Source: Thermococcaceae archaeon
GTDB taxonomy: Archaea > Methanobacteriota_B > Thermococci > Thermococcales > Thermococcaceae
Length of the DNA stretch: 15,281 bases
Direction of reading: 5' to 3'
NCBI GenBank assembly: GCA_027064745.1
Contig: JAMOPD010000129.1
Location: forward strand, 1 to 15,281
Of the stretch, positions 1 to 5,741 are shown one piece after another (within the stretch, counting starts at the first letter, position 1; every line of letters starts with the position of its first letter). The notes beneath the pieces were generated by a model. That model searched no databases and was not told the DNA's origin. It was given only the letters and a program-made list of their open reading frames with translations. Position numbers and translations under genes: made by a program.

Positions 1-204
1 AATAATCTTGCGGGGCGGAAACGTATAAGGGGAGTATTAATGCTAAATGAACTCAGCTTAGGATGTGGGAAGGGTGAGTCCGAAAGGGCGGAGCTGAAAA
101 ATCAGATAGATGTGGGGAGTTCCGTTTCTCCCGAGAGCCCGTCGATGAGAGTGGGGGGCGGGAAGGCTCTCCTCTTAAAAGTAGCGGGGAGTCAGAACGG
201 TTAG
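1..204 (+). pseudogene. Possible C-terminal tail of an IS1341-type TnpB (partial, runs off the left edge)
   Basis: Frame 1 is open from the window edge to a TAG at 202-204 and encodes about 67 residues ending GGKALLLKVAGSQNG. It has a Gly/Ser/Pro-rich, low-complexity character with GSSVSPESPSMRVG near the end. Tails of archaeal TnpB proteins of IS200/IS605 elements often look like this beyond the last RuvC motif, and their DNA also forms the 3' part of the guide RNA. No zinc finger or RuvC motif lies inside the window, so the family call rests on the tail alone. The DNA is G-rich and has short hairpins (for example CCGTAAGACGG at about 206-216), which would fit an RNA-forming element end. It could equally be an unrelated non-coding G-rich stretch. 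Confidence 0.28.
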
Positions 205-386
205 TCCGTAAGACGGTCGAACTTCCCGTAATACTTTCTTAAGACCTCGTACGGCTTTTCGGAGCGGATAATTCTTACGCTGACTTTACCCTCGTTGAAT
301 TCGATTGAATACTCGATGATAAAACCTTCTTCGTCGAAGAAGGCGTCCTCAAGCAAATATGTTATGCTAGTCCCTGGATTGGTCAG
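201..386 (-). CDS. Small unidentified protein, possibly 5'-truncated
   Basis: The minus-strand frame is open from a TAA at 387-389 to a TAA at 201-203. It reads as a plausible acidic protein: LLEDAFFDEEGFIIEYSIEF, then NEGKVSVRIIRSEKPYEVLR and KYYGKFDRLTD. There is no ATG. The best internal start is a TTG at 354-356, giving about 51 residues, and no convincing ribosome-binding site precedes it, so this may be the 3' end of a longer lost gene. The alternating hydrophobic pattern suggests beta strands followed by a C-terminal helix. I do not recognise the family. It ends against the possible TnpB tail on the other strand, and its upstream side abuts the origin boxes. Confidence 0.35.
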   Translation of the reverse strand: MTNPGTSITYLLEDAFFDEEGFIIEYSIEFNEGKVSVRIIRSEKPYEVLRKYYGKFDRLTD

Positions 387-416
387 TTACAAGTTGAAAT
401 GTAGGGGTTGAGGGGC

Positions 417-438
417 ACCCCTTTGTGAGAAATGTAAC
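417..438 (-). promoter_or_regulatory. Origin-recognition-box-like repeat 1
   Basis: On the minus strand this reads GTTACATTTCTCAC, then AAAGGGGT. It matches the copies at 479-500 and 1754-1775 except at the first base and the two spacer bases before AGGGGT. A recognition core followed by a G-string is the organisation of archaeal ORB/mini-ORB sites bound by Orc1/Cdc6. Here the G-string points away from the neighbouring initiator gene. Confidence 0.7.
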
Positions 439-478
439 AATGTCAATCAGAGAGTTAGCTATTAAGTATGAGTGGGAG

Positions 479-500
479 ACCCCTTGGTGAGAAATGTAAA
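479..500 (-). promoter_or_regulatory. Origin-recognition-box-like repeat 2
   Basis: The minus strand reads TTTACATTTCTCAC, then CAAGGGGT. It has the same orientation as repeat 1, 62 bp away, and lies just beyond the stop codon of the initiator reading frame. The two copies together make the stretch 395-500 a likely origin component. A degenerate AAATGTAGGGGT stretch at 397-408 may be a remnant third copy on this side. Confidence 0.7.
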
Positions 501-504
501 CGTA

Positions 505-774
505 TTATGTGAAGAATTCATCGCATCCTCTTCTTAGAGTTTCGAGGGAGACTTTAAGAAATATATTCTTGCTAACTCCCCTTCCTCTTCCTCTTCCAAC
601 AACTTTACTGGATATTATCCCATACGTCTCTAACTCGTTTAAGATTCTTGAAATAGTCTTGTAAGATACATCTGGAAACCCCAGCTTGTCCTTTACGAGT
701 TCGTACGTTCTAACTACTTCGCCTAAGGTTACGATCTTCTGCCTTTCAAAGAGCTTGAGAAGAACGTACAGCAC
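505..774 (-). CDS. C-terminal winged-helix domain of Orc1/Cdc6 (separated by frameshift)
   Basis: This 89-residue frame (GTG at 772-774) is the DNA-binding winged-helix domain of an archaeal Orc1/Cdc6 initiator. It has LGEVVRTYELVKDKLG, a recognition-helix region SYKTISRILNELETYG and the wing IISSKVVGRGRGRGVSKNIF. Reading the same frame upstream gives DLIRSLPNTQKCVLYVLLKL, which is the usual linker joining AAA+ to winged helix in this family. The domain therefore belongs to the gene at 746-1657. The frame was lost through the duplicated 10 bp at 804-823, and removing one copy restores a single 380-residue protein. The GTG could give a free winged-helix protein that still binds the origin boxes, but it more likely just continues a broken gene. 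No good ribosome-binding site precedes it. Confidence 0.85.
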   Translation of the reverse strand: MLYVLLKLFERQKIVTLGEVVRTYELVKDKLGFPDVSYKTISRILNELETYGIISSKVVGRGRGRGVSKNIFLKVSLETLRRGCDEFFT

Positions 775-1657
775 ACACTTCTGCGTGTTGGGTAAGGATC
801 TGATTAAGTCTAATTAAGTCTAATATGGAGCTTCTTTCCAGTTCTTTCATAGCTTTCTTAACGTGATCTGTAGTAACGGTATCAGAGCCTTCTATTACTG
901 CAATTTTTCCAGATAAGTGTAACAATTCGACAGCTTTTCTCGCATCTCCGTAATAGTTCATAGCGAACGCAGCACAAAGTGGTATCACTTCATCTTCTAA
1001 AGCTCCTTCATTAAAAGCTAATACAGCTCTTTGCTTAAGTATCTCCTGCAATTGAATTGCATTGTAAGGTTTAAATACGATTTCTTTTCTCTTTAAGCTC
1101 GATAGAGTTCTTGCGTCTAGTAGGTCTATAAAGGTAGGATCGTTGCTAATTCCTGTTATCGTAATCTTATCATTTCTTGAGAAGTTGTATAAGAGATCAT
1201 CACCCGCATTTTTGACTAGAATGTCTACTTCATCCAGCACGACCAATACGGGCTTTTTTATCGTCCTTTTTAGTTTTTCGTAAGCGTCAGATGTGCTTAA
1301 TCCTGTCTTTGGAAAAGGAACATTAAAGTCCAAGAGTATTGAACGAAGGACTTTGTACTCAGTTTTCATTTCTCGACAGTTTACGTAACTGTAGATGATG
1401 CTTTTTCCTAAGTTGGGTGCGACTCTTTCTAGAAAATATTTCATTATCATAGTCTTTCCTGTTCCCGTCATTCCGTAAATGAAAAGATTAGTAGCTCTAA
1501 TCCCGTCGAAAAGAGGTGACAACTCTAGATAGATTGTCTTCAACTCGTTTTCTCTGAATAAAGGTTTCTCGGGAATGTAGCTAACGTCCAAGACTGATTC
1601 ATCCTTGAAAATTCGCTTTCTTGCTTTCTCAATTTTCATCAATTCTTCAATATCCAT
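746..1657 (-). CDS. Orc1/Cdc6 replication initiator, AAA+ part (frameshifted)
   Basis: Origin recognition and helicase-loading ATPase. Motifs seen: Walker A GMTGTGKT at residues 62-69, Walker B VLVVLDEVD with D142/E143, sensor 1 in TGISNDPTF (N172), an initiator-specific stretch LLDARTLSSLKRKE around 180-192, and sensor 2 GDARKA around 237-242. The ATG at 1657 follows a strong GGGGGTGAG ribosome-binding site. The last 23 or so residues (after LDLIR) are out of frame and do not match the family. The proper continuation lies in the +1 frame at 505-774. A perfect duplication of 10 bp at the junction explains this. Intact length would be 380 residues, normal for the family. As it stands the product keeps ATPase motifs but lacks its main DNA-binding domain. 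It is flanked on both sides by origin boxes, so this is the replication locus. Confidence 0.92.
   Translation of the reverse strand: MDIEELMKIEKARKRIFKDESVLDVSYIPEKPLFRENELKTIYLELSPLFDGIRATNLFIYGMTGTGKTMIMKYFLERVAPNLGKSIIYSYVNCREMKTEYKVLRSILLDFNVPFPKTGLSTSDAYEKLKRTIKKPVLVVLDEVDILVKNAGDDLLYNFSRNDKITITGISNDPTFIDLLDARTLSSLKRKEIVFKPYNAIQLQEILKQRAVLAFNEGALEDEVIPLCAAFAMNYYGDARKAVELLHLSGKIAVIEGSDTVTTDHVKKAMKELERSSILDLIRLNQILTQHAEVCAVRSSQAL
804..823. repeat. Perfect 10-bp tandem duplication that frameshifts orc1/cdc6
   Basis: The plus strand has TTAAGTCTAA twice without a gap (804-813 and 814-823). On the coding strand, one copy gives ...SILDLIRSLPNTQK..., the family-like sequence. Two copies give ...SILDLIRLNQILTQ... 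and an early stop. The 10-bp unit is not a multiple of three, so it separates the AAA+ and winged-helix domains. Confidence 0.9.
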
Positions 1658-1675
1658 ATTCTCACCCCCTACACT

Positions 1676-1762
1676 GTTACATTTCTTACATTGGTCTCAC
1701 TTCTTACATTTATTACATTTTCCCAAATTGTCTTCATAATACATGTCGCAACATTTACATTT
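1676..1762 (+). promoter_or_regulatory. Cluster of TTACATT motifs in the probable origin
   Basis: Five TTACATT cores lie on the plus strand at about 1677, 1686, 1704, 1713 and 1755, within an A+T-rich stretch directly upstream of orc1/cdc6. The last is part of the full box at 1754-1775; the first (GTTACATTTCTTAC) matches the box core but lacks the G-string. This would fit half-sites and an unwinding region, and it also overlaps the initiator's own promoter, so autoregulation is possible. Confidence 0.55.
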
Positions 1763-1775
1763 CTCACTGAGGGGT
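1754..1775 (+). promoter_or_regulatory. Origin-recognition-box-like repeat 3
   Basis: The plus strand reads TTTACATTTCTCAC, then TGAGGGGT, followed by further G residues. It is the same box as at 417-438 and 479-500 but on the opposite strand, so the copies on the two sides of the initiator gene are inverted with G-strings pointing outward. Confidence 0.7.
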
Positions 1776-1911
1776 GGGGGTATACCTTCTCAGTTTACAT
1801 GGAACTCGTAAAATGTCACTTCACAGTAGATGCTAAAGCGAAATATTTGGCAATCAGATAAAAATCGTGATGGATTTTTTAGGGAAAACAACCCCGTTTA
1901 GGTCAACCTAA

Positions 1912-2283
1912 TTGCCAACTTTGTCATCTACTATGAAAGGCGAGGCTTTCTTAGCGACATTTTGTAAGAAGACGGGATACTCTCCGAGACCTGAAGTTCT
2001 TGCTCGTGAGATGTCTTACGTCCTCATGAACAAGATTATATTCTATAAAATCCTTGAAAGGTCCTACGATTTACCCAAATTAACAGCCTTCTATGAGGAA
2101 GGAAAGGTAAAGTCAGCTAAAGAATATCTCAAAACCTTGGAGCAATACTTCGAAAGGGCTAAGGAAGATTTTGAGCTAATCTTTAAGACAGGTTTATACG
2201 ATCACACAGACACCATAGAAGAGGAAGTTGGTCAGAGTCTTGAACTCTTCCTTCTGATGACAACTATGATTCAACTATTATGA
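1912..2283 (+). pseudogene. Fragment of a type II restriction-modification DNA methylase (N-terminal region)
   Basis: The 123-residue frame begins immediately after a stop codon (TTG 1912 or 1921, or ATG 1933 if translated at all). The central part, REMSYVLMNKIIFYKILERS followed by LPKLTAFYEEG...SAKEYLKTLEQYF and FELIFKTGLYD, resembles the helical region preceding the methyltransferase domain in large Eco57I-like or BREX-like adenine methylases. After DHTDTIEEE the sequence stops resembling the family and ends in a short hydrophobic tail. No AdoMet-binding motif or NPPY is present, so it cannot be a methylase by itself. It is a remnant of a gene normally around 1000 residues long, with both ends lost. 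Confidence 0.5.
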
Positions 2284-2394
2284 GTCACTGCTGTTAGGAC
2301 TCGAAAGGGAGAGGGTTTCTTAAGTTGTATCCGAAAAATACTACACTCTGATTTTAGAAAATTGATGAATGTGGCTTGAGATCGAAATTAAGTT

Positions 2395-2405
2395 AGAAAA
2401 AGTAA
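2395..2405 (-). terminator. T-rich terminator of the ATPase gene
   Basis: Just after the stop of the minus-strand ATPase the transcript would read TTACTTTTTCTAAC. A U-run of this type is the usual archaeal termination signal. Confidence 0.35.
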
Positions 2406-2414
2406 CTTTTTGTG

Positions 2415-3455
2415 TTACAACTCTTGCAGGAGTTTTCTAACGGCTAATAGGTCGAGGCGGGATTGAGGTTTGACGATTCTGTTGACAGGTTCCACGAAAA
2501 GGACGTTTCTCTTGACACAGAATTTTAAGGGATCGTCGATTTTAGTGTATTTTATCACTTCGTTCTCGTTAATGGCTTTGAATAGCTCGATTACCCCGTC
2601 GAAGAGTTCCTTATTCTTCTCGACTTCGTAAATCGTATCGAGTAGTTGGCTAAACCTAAGCTTGAGCTGTTCTTCGCAGAATTCCTTTAGCCTGTGCTTG
2701 TTCTTGATTGCTTTGACTAAGTAAACTGGTTTTCCACCGAAGTAATTCCACGTTAGCTCAATTTCGTCTTTAGAGAATCCGTATTTTCTCAGAAATTCGA
2801 CTGTGATATCGTAATCGAAGTCGTCAACGAGGAGGTAGTCGCACCTGCCGTGAAGCATTGCCTCTTTGTAAACCTTCTCAAGGAAGAGGGAATCTGAAGT
2901 TATGGCGAAGACGTGAGCGAGGTGGGATTCTTTGGTTAGGCCGACGAAGAAGTTAAAGAGTTCGTAGATTAGGGGGCCGTTGATTTTAACGTCATCGATT
3001 TTTTGGAGTTCGTCAAGGACGAGGACAGGTTTTTTCTTTTTGGAGACTTCCATTAGGAGGGACTCTAAGTAGACGAAGACGTTTTCAATAGCCTTCTCTT
3101 TGAAAATCTCTCGGAATACGTTCTTTGGTATGGGGAATCGACCTATGGGCGTAATAATCTCTTTTGGGACGTAGGTTTCTATGAGTTCTTTTACTAAGGA
3201 TTTAATGTTCATTCTCTTGTTTTTAACCTCGAAAAGAATTCTCAGGAAGTCATCAGCTTTGCTGACGTAAATGTGCCTTAAGCTAATGTAAAAGACCATG
3301 TATTCCTTTGGTAACGTTTTGATTAGGTGTCTAAACAGTTCAGTCTTACCTGAGTTTATGGGTCCATAGACAAAGTAAATTGAATCTGGCCTATAGCTGA
3401 GGATCCTTTTAATTTCCTCAATTTCCCTCTTCCTATCGTGAAATTCTATCTCCAT
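2415..3455 (-). CDS. Archaeal ATPase_2 family P-loop ATPase
   Basis: 346 residues, full length for this archaeal STAND-type ATPase family. Seen: FHDRKREIEEIKRIL at the N-terminus, Walker A GPINSGKT (31-38), Walker B PVLVLDELQKI (D148/E149), sensor-like AITSDS (185-190), and the family's YFGGKPVYLV motif around 238-247, followed by a winged-helix-like C-terminus. Members are abundant in archaeal mobile elements. Their partners are mostly unknown, and roles in regulation, defence or maintenance are proposed. The ATG at 3455 has a GAGGTG ribosome-binding site 6 nt upstream and an A+T-rich promoter at 3485-3499 shared with the divergent small gene. A decayed homologue lies at 10743-10926 beside the other regulatory arm, so this is the surviving copy of a duplicated gene. 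Confidence 0.88.
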   Translation of the reverse strand: MEIEFHDRKREIEEIKRILSYRPDSIYFVYGPINSGKTELFRHLIKTLPKEYMVFYISLRHIYVSKADDFLRILFEVKNKRMNIKSLVKELIETYVPKEIITPIGRFPIPKNVFREIFKEKAIENVFVYLESLLMEVSKKKKPVLVLDELQKIDDVKINGPLIYELFNFFVGLTKESHLAHVFAITSDSLFLEKVYKEAMLHGRCDYLLVDDFDYDITVEFLRKYGFSKDEIELTWNYFGGKPVYLVKAIKNKHRLKEFCEEQLKLRFSQLLDTIYEVEKNKELFDGVIELFKAINENEVIKYTKIDDPLKFCVKRNVLFVEPVNRIVKPQSRLDLLAVRKLLQEL

Positions 3456-3484
3456 GATAACACCTCATTGGGTAATTGGTGGCG

Positions 3485-3499
3485 GATAATATATTAAAC
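3485..3499. promoter_or_regulatory. Divergent TATA region for the ATPase and Hsp20-like genes
   Basis: GATAATATATTAAAC is A+T-rich and nearly symmetric. It lies about 30-40 bp from the ATPase start on one side and the small plus-strand gene on the other, so it could serve both directions. Confidence 0.45.
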
Positions 3500-3539
3500 T
3501 AAGAGATTTGCGAGATTTTATGGGAATGGGTGTTGAATA

Positions 3540-3842
3540 TTGTGGAAGGATGAATTTTACGTTACGGAGTTACAGGAGTATGAATTGTACTTTGAAACGA
3601 TTGTTGTGGGAGATAGGATGTTTATGACGATAGACATATCGAAGTATGCGGATTGCGATATCTTTGTTAGATTTTATTCGACTCATTTTGTAATCTGGAT
3701 AAGGGGTAGTCCTTTGGAGGTTAACTATCCAAAGGGGATAGTGATTGATCCGGATAGCGTTGTGAGAGTTAGAAGGAACGGATTGATTGATGTAGAGGCG
3801 AAAGTTGTTAGGAAATCCTCATTCTTCTCGTTGATATTCTGA
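3540..3842 (+). CDS. Small Hsp20/alpha-crystallin-like protein (distant)
   Basis: 100 residues starting at TTG 3540. The in-frame stop just before it (3534-3536) leaves no longer start, and a GGGTG ribosome-binding site lies about 8 nt upstream. The pattern is all-beta: VVGDRMFMTIDISKY, then DIFVRFYSTHFVIWIRG, then PKGIVIDPDSVVRVRRNGLI and DVEAKVVRK. The order 'GD-x-hydrophobic-strand ... I-x-G ... (I/V)DPDSV ... NG-hydrophobic-(E/D)V' is the signature of the alpha-crystallin domain of small heat-shock proteins. It lacks the N-terminal arm and any IXI tail. If correct, it would be a chaperone-like protein. It may have been adapted to a different role, since it sits between a P-loop ATPase and a regulatory arm on a mobile replicon. 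The family call is by pattern only. Confidence 0.5.
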   Translation: MWKDEFYVTELQEYELYFETIVVGDRMFMTIDISKYADCDIFVRFYSTHFVIWIRGSPLEVNYPKGIVIDPDSVVRVRRNGLIDVEAKVVRKSSFFSLIF

Positions 3843-4110
3843 CACTGCTAGGGGGACACACGAAAATCGATAGCCTTAAACTGTTAGTTTGCGTATGGTG
3901 GTTTGATATTATTTAACAATATGCATATTTATGCTATGAGTCGATGTTCGACGATTGGTTTAGTGATTGTCATGGATGATTTGGCTGGGGGTTGCAAGGG
4001 GTGGTTACACTGCGGTGGATGGCGAGATGATGGTTGAGGTGTTGCGGTGGCATGTGCGAGGTTGAACACCGATTGGCATGAGTGTGCGTGGTTAGGTTGC
4101 CGTGACGTTG
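3843..4110. other. Gene-free stretch with strong G/T strand bias
   Basis: No convincing frame is present. From about 3950 the plus strand becomes markedly G and T rich with many GGTTG, GGTGG and TGGTTG runs, leading into the regulatory arm. The matching sequence beyond the other arm (about 10654-10730) is A/C rich on the plus strand, the same bias in inverted orientation. A short palindromic patch TCGATGTTCGACGA lies near 3941. Confidence 0.6.
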
Positions 4111-4208
4111 ATTTGGTTGTTGAGGGCTACGTTAAGGGGAGGGTGGAGAGAGGATGATTTGTTTATTCGGCGAATGTTGTTCGCAGAGGAGAATTGTTCT
4201 CTTCTGAT

Positions 4209-4281
4209 GAGAATTGAGGAGATTTTGGAAGAAGTGAGAAGAACTAATCTCTTCTAAAGAGAACTATTCTCCTCAATTCTC
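4209..4281 (+). promoter_or_regulatory. Stem-loop with a perfect 14-bp stem in the left arm
   Basis: GAGAATTGAGGAGA (4209-4222) pairs perfectly with 4268-4281. The 45-base loop can form a further AGAAGA/TCTTCT stem. The equivalent stem exists in the right arm with G-T wobble replacements. Confidence 0.6.
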
Positions 4282-4288
4282 TTCAATG

Positions 4289-4328
4289 ACTTACAATAAC
4301 TTACGGTAAGTTACAGTAACTTACAATA
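4289..4328 (+). repeat. Four 10-bp tandem iterons, left arm
   Basis: ACTTACAATA, ACTTACGGTA, AGTTACAGTA, ACTTACAATA follow each other without gaps. The period is 10 bp, so each site faces the same side of the helix, as expected for cooperative binding by a small DNA-binding protein. The array lies 31 bp before the ATG of the decayed winged-helix gene. Confidence 0.8.
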
Positions 4329-4359
4329 AATGTTTGTGGCGTTAGTGGGAGATATGAAT

Positions 4360-4505
4360 ATGAAGAAGGAGGTTGCGGGATTAGAGGATCGTCTATTGAA
4401 AAAGTTGCGAGAAAATTTGTGAGGATGAATTGAAGAGGGAGATGCTGCTTGAATTTTGCTATGAGAAGTACGTTAGCGTAAACGAACTTCGCTACAGATC
4501 TCCTC
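4360..4505 (+). pseudogene. Decayed copy of the winged-helix regulator gene
   Basis: From ATG 4360 the frame reads MKKEVAGLEDRLL, matching MKKGIEGLDDSLL of the intact 106-residue protein encoded at 10080-10400. After the A-run near 4400 the frame is lost. Another frame then continues KICEDELKREMLLEF and VSVNELRYRS, matching KICEDALKKEILLEL of the intact protein. Similarity ends near 4505, where the remnant of a DDE transposase begins, so the 3' half was removed by that insertion or a later deletion. Its upstream array and stem-loop are still well preserved. Confidence 0.75.
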
Positions 4506-5085
4506 GTAAACCAATATATTTCGTCCATAAGCAGCCCACGTTTCCTAACTTAAAGACATCCTCCACTTCCGATCTCTCAGCTTTAAGCTCGTCTTCTCTC
4601 CTCAAATAGCTAACAAGAACTTACGTTTCCTGAAGTAAATTATATCTTTAATTTTATTTTCAAGAAAATAAGTCAGAGGAGCCGATATCATACTCAACAG
4701 CTTGCTTAGACTCATGTTCTCCTTCAACCAGATCACCGGAACGACTCTGTACTTCTTTAAGGCCACGTTGTAGTTGTAATATGAACAAAATCCCTTATCA
4801 GCCATCACTACTGCTTCTGTTTTAAGAAAGCATGTCCTCGAAGATCTGACAATCGCTAGTATTTGCAGGGTAAATTAAAAATAGAAGAGGTCTTTTTGTC
4901 TTGTAATCCATAGCAAAAGCTAATTTGAAGCCTAGAAAGAATTCGTTGCTATCGAATCCCCACTTGTAGTCTTTATCTTCAAGTTCTTCGTTTGATTTCT
5001 TGTGTCTTTGCTTGTTTAAGTCTAAATCTATTCCAGAAGTATCTACGGCTATCCTTAAAGCATCCTCTACCAATTTTACAGTGCA
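4505..5085 (-). pseudogene. Broken DDE transposase (IS4/IS5-like) remnant
   Basis: The minus strand encodes pieces of one transposase in different frames. 5073 to 4822 has ALRIAVDTSGIDLDL (first catalytic Asp), KDYKWGFDSNEFFLGFKLAF and FLIYPANTSDCQIFEDMLS. 4808 to 4602 has VVMADKGFCSYYN (second Asp) and RVVPVIWLKENMS. A third frame near 4500-4600 has REDELKAERSEVEDVFKLG (probable catalytic Glu). A frameshift with apparent loss of a few codons separates the first two pieces near 4815, and a further shift precedes the third. The N-terminal third is missing, cut at about 5085, just before the hairpin of the IS200/IS605 element. The family is assigned by motif order only. It is not the same family as the IS982 gene at 14997. 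Confidence 0.75.
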
Positions 5086-5097
5086 TCGCTAAGAAAG

Positions 5098-5117
5098 CCT
5101 CGCTCTTCAGAGCGGGG
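5098..5117 (+). other. Terminal-type hairpin of an IS200/IS605 element
   Basis: CCTCGCTC, loop TTCA, GAGCGGGG gives an 8-bp stem with one G-T pair, followed by ATGAATTAGGGG. Archaeal IS200/IS605 ends carry hairpins of this GC-rich form. It lies 89 bp before the tnpA start, consistent with a left end, and marks the truncation point of the DDE transposase. Confidence 0.5.
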
Positions 5118-5205
5118 ATGAATTAGGGGAAGTGGGTGGGGAAGGTTGGTGGTAGGTTTTTATTAGGCTAAAATCTTTAAATGCTGATAATACACAATTC
5201 AAACT

Positions 5206-5741
5206 GTGCAACTAAAATCGACAAGACATGCTAAATATCTGTGCAACTATCATTTCGTGTTTAATTCCTAAGTATCGAAGGTCAATTTTAGACAAGTATA
5301 AGGAAGATTTAAAAGAGATATTTTGCTCCGTTGAAAATCGAACTGCTGATAAACATCAGTTTATAAGTTATCGACAATTACCGTTAAAGCATTTATAAAT
5401 CCAACATAGCCTTGTAGACAATTTTCAACAGAGCAGAGATATTTCATCAAATAGCCGAGAAATGGGGGTTTGAGATTTTAACGTTGGAGATTATGCTTGA
5501 CCATGCTCATCTATTCGTTTCAGCACCTCCAAAGTATGCTCCTGCACAAATTACTAAAATATTCAAGGGAGCATCTTCAAGGGAGTTAGGTAAGAGGTAT
5601 CCTGAATGCAAAGAGGGTTCAGAGCTTTGGACGAGGAGTTATTTCGTAGCGACAGCAGGTAACGTCTCGTCAGACGTAATAATGGAATACATTAAAGAAC
5701 AATACTTCAAGGAGGCTAAGGAGAATGAAAAGAGTGAATAA
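5206..5741 (+). pseudogene. tnpA: IS200/IS605 Y1 transposase TnpA, interrupted
   Basis: Starts at GTG 5206 as MQLKSTRHAKYLCNYHFVF. One extra base near 5261-5267 then shifts the frame; IPKYRRSILDKYKEDLKEIF follows in another frame. After the EIF codons a 112-bp MITE interrupts the gene. The remainder continues HQIAEKWGFEILTLEIMLDH, with the HUH motif as DHAHLF, then SAPPKYAPAQITKIFKG and YFVATAGNVSS. The presumed catalytic Tyr is in EYIKEQ near the end. Ignoring the MITE, one target copy and the extra base gives a normal TnpA of about 138 residues. The open 3' part (from ATG 5484) cannot be active because the N-terminal strands of the HUH fold are missing. The end overlaps tnpB by 17 nt. Confidence 0.9.
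5324..5435. mobile_element. 112-bp MITE inserted in tnpA, with 9-bp target duplication
   Basis: Terminal inverted repeats are TGCTCCGTTGAAAAT at 5324-5338 and ATTTTCAACAGAGCA at 5421-5435, 15 bp with one mismatch. GAGATATTT is duplicated at 5315-5323 and 5436-5444. Removing the element and one duplicate restores the TnpA frame across the site (KEIF-HQIAEKWGF). There is no coding capacity; an internal hairpin is built around CTGATAAACATCAG. Mobilisation would need a transposase from a full element with the same ends. The CTGTTGAAAA-type tip is reminiscent of IS6-family ends, but 9 bp is not the usual IS6 duplication length. Confidence 0.9.

Larger units (their letters stand above)
4111..4328 (+). 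repeat. Left inverted-repeat arm (regulatory or origin-like)
   Basis: Inverted counterpart of 10444-10653. Both begin ATTTGGTTGTTG, then have a G-rich run, GTTTATTCGGCGA, AGAGAA/TTCTC-type repeats and four 10-bp tandem sites. My hand alignment of 4246-4326 against the reverse complement of 10446-10526 gives 9 differences in 81 positions; the outer half is less similar. It is followed by a decayed winged-helix gene whose intact homologue follows the other arm. Confidence 0.85.

Noticed and set aside
4301..4528. 75-residue minus-strand frame across the left iterons
   Set aside because: It runs antisense to the array and the decayed winged-helix gene, whose homology to the intact copy is clear on the plus strand.
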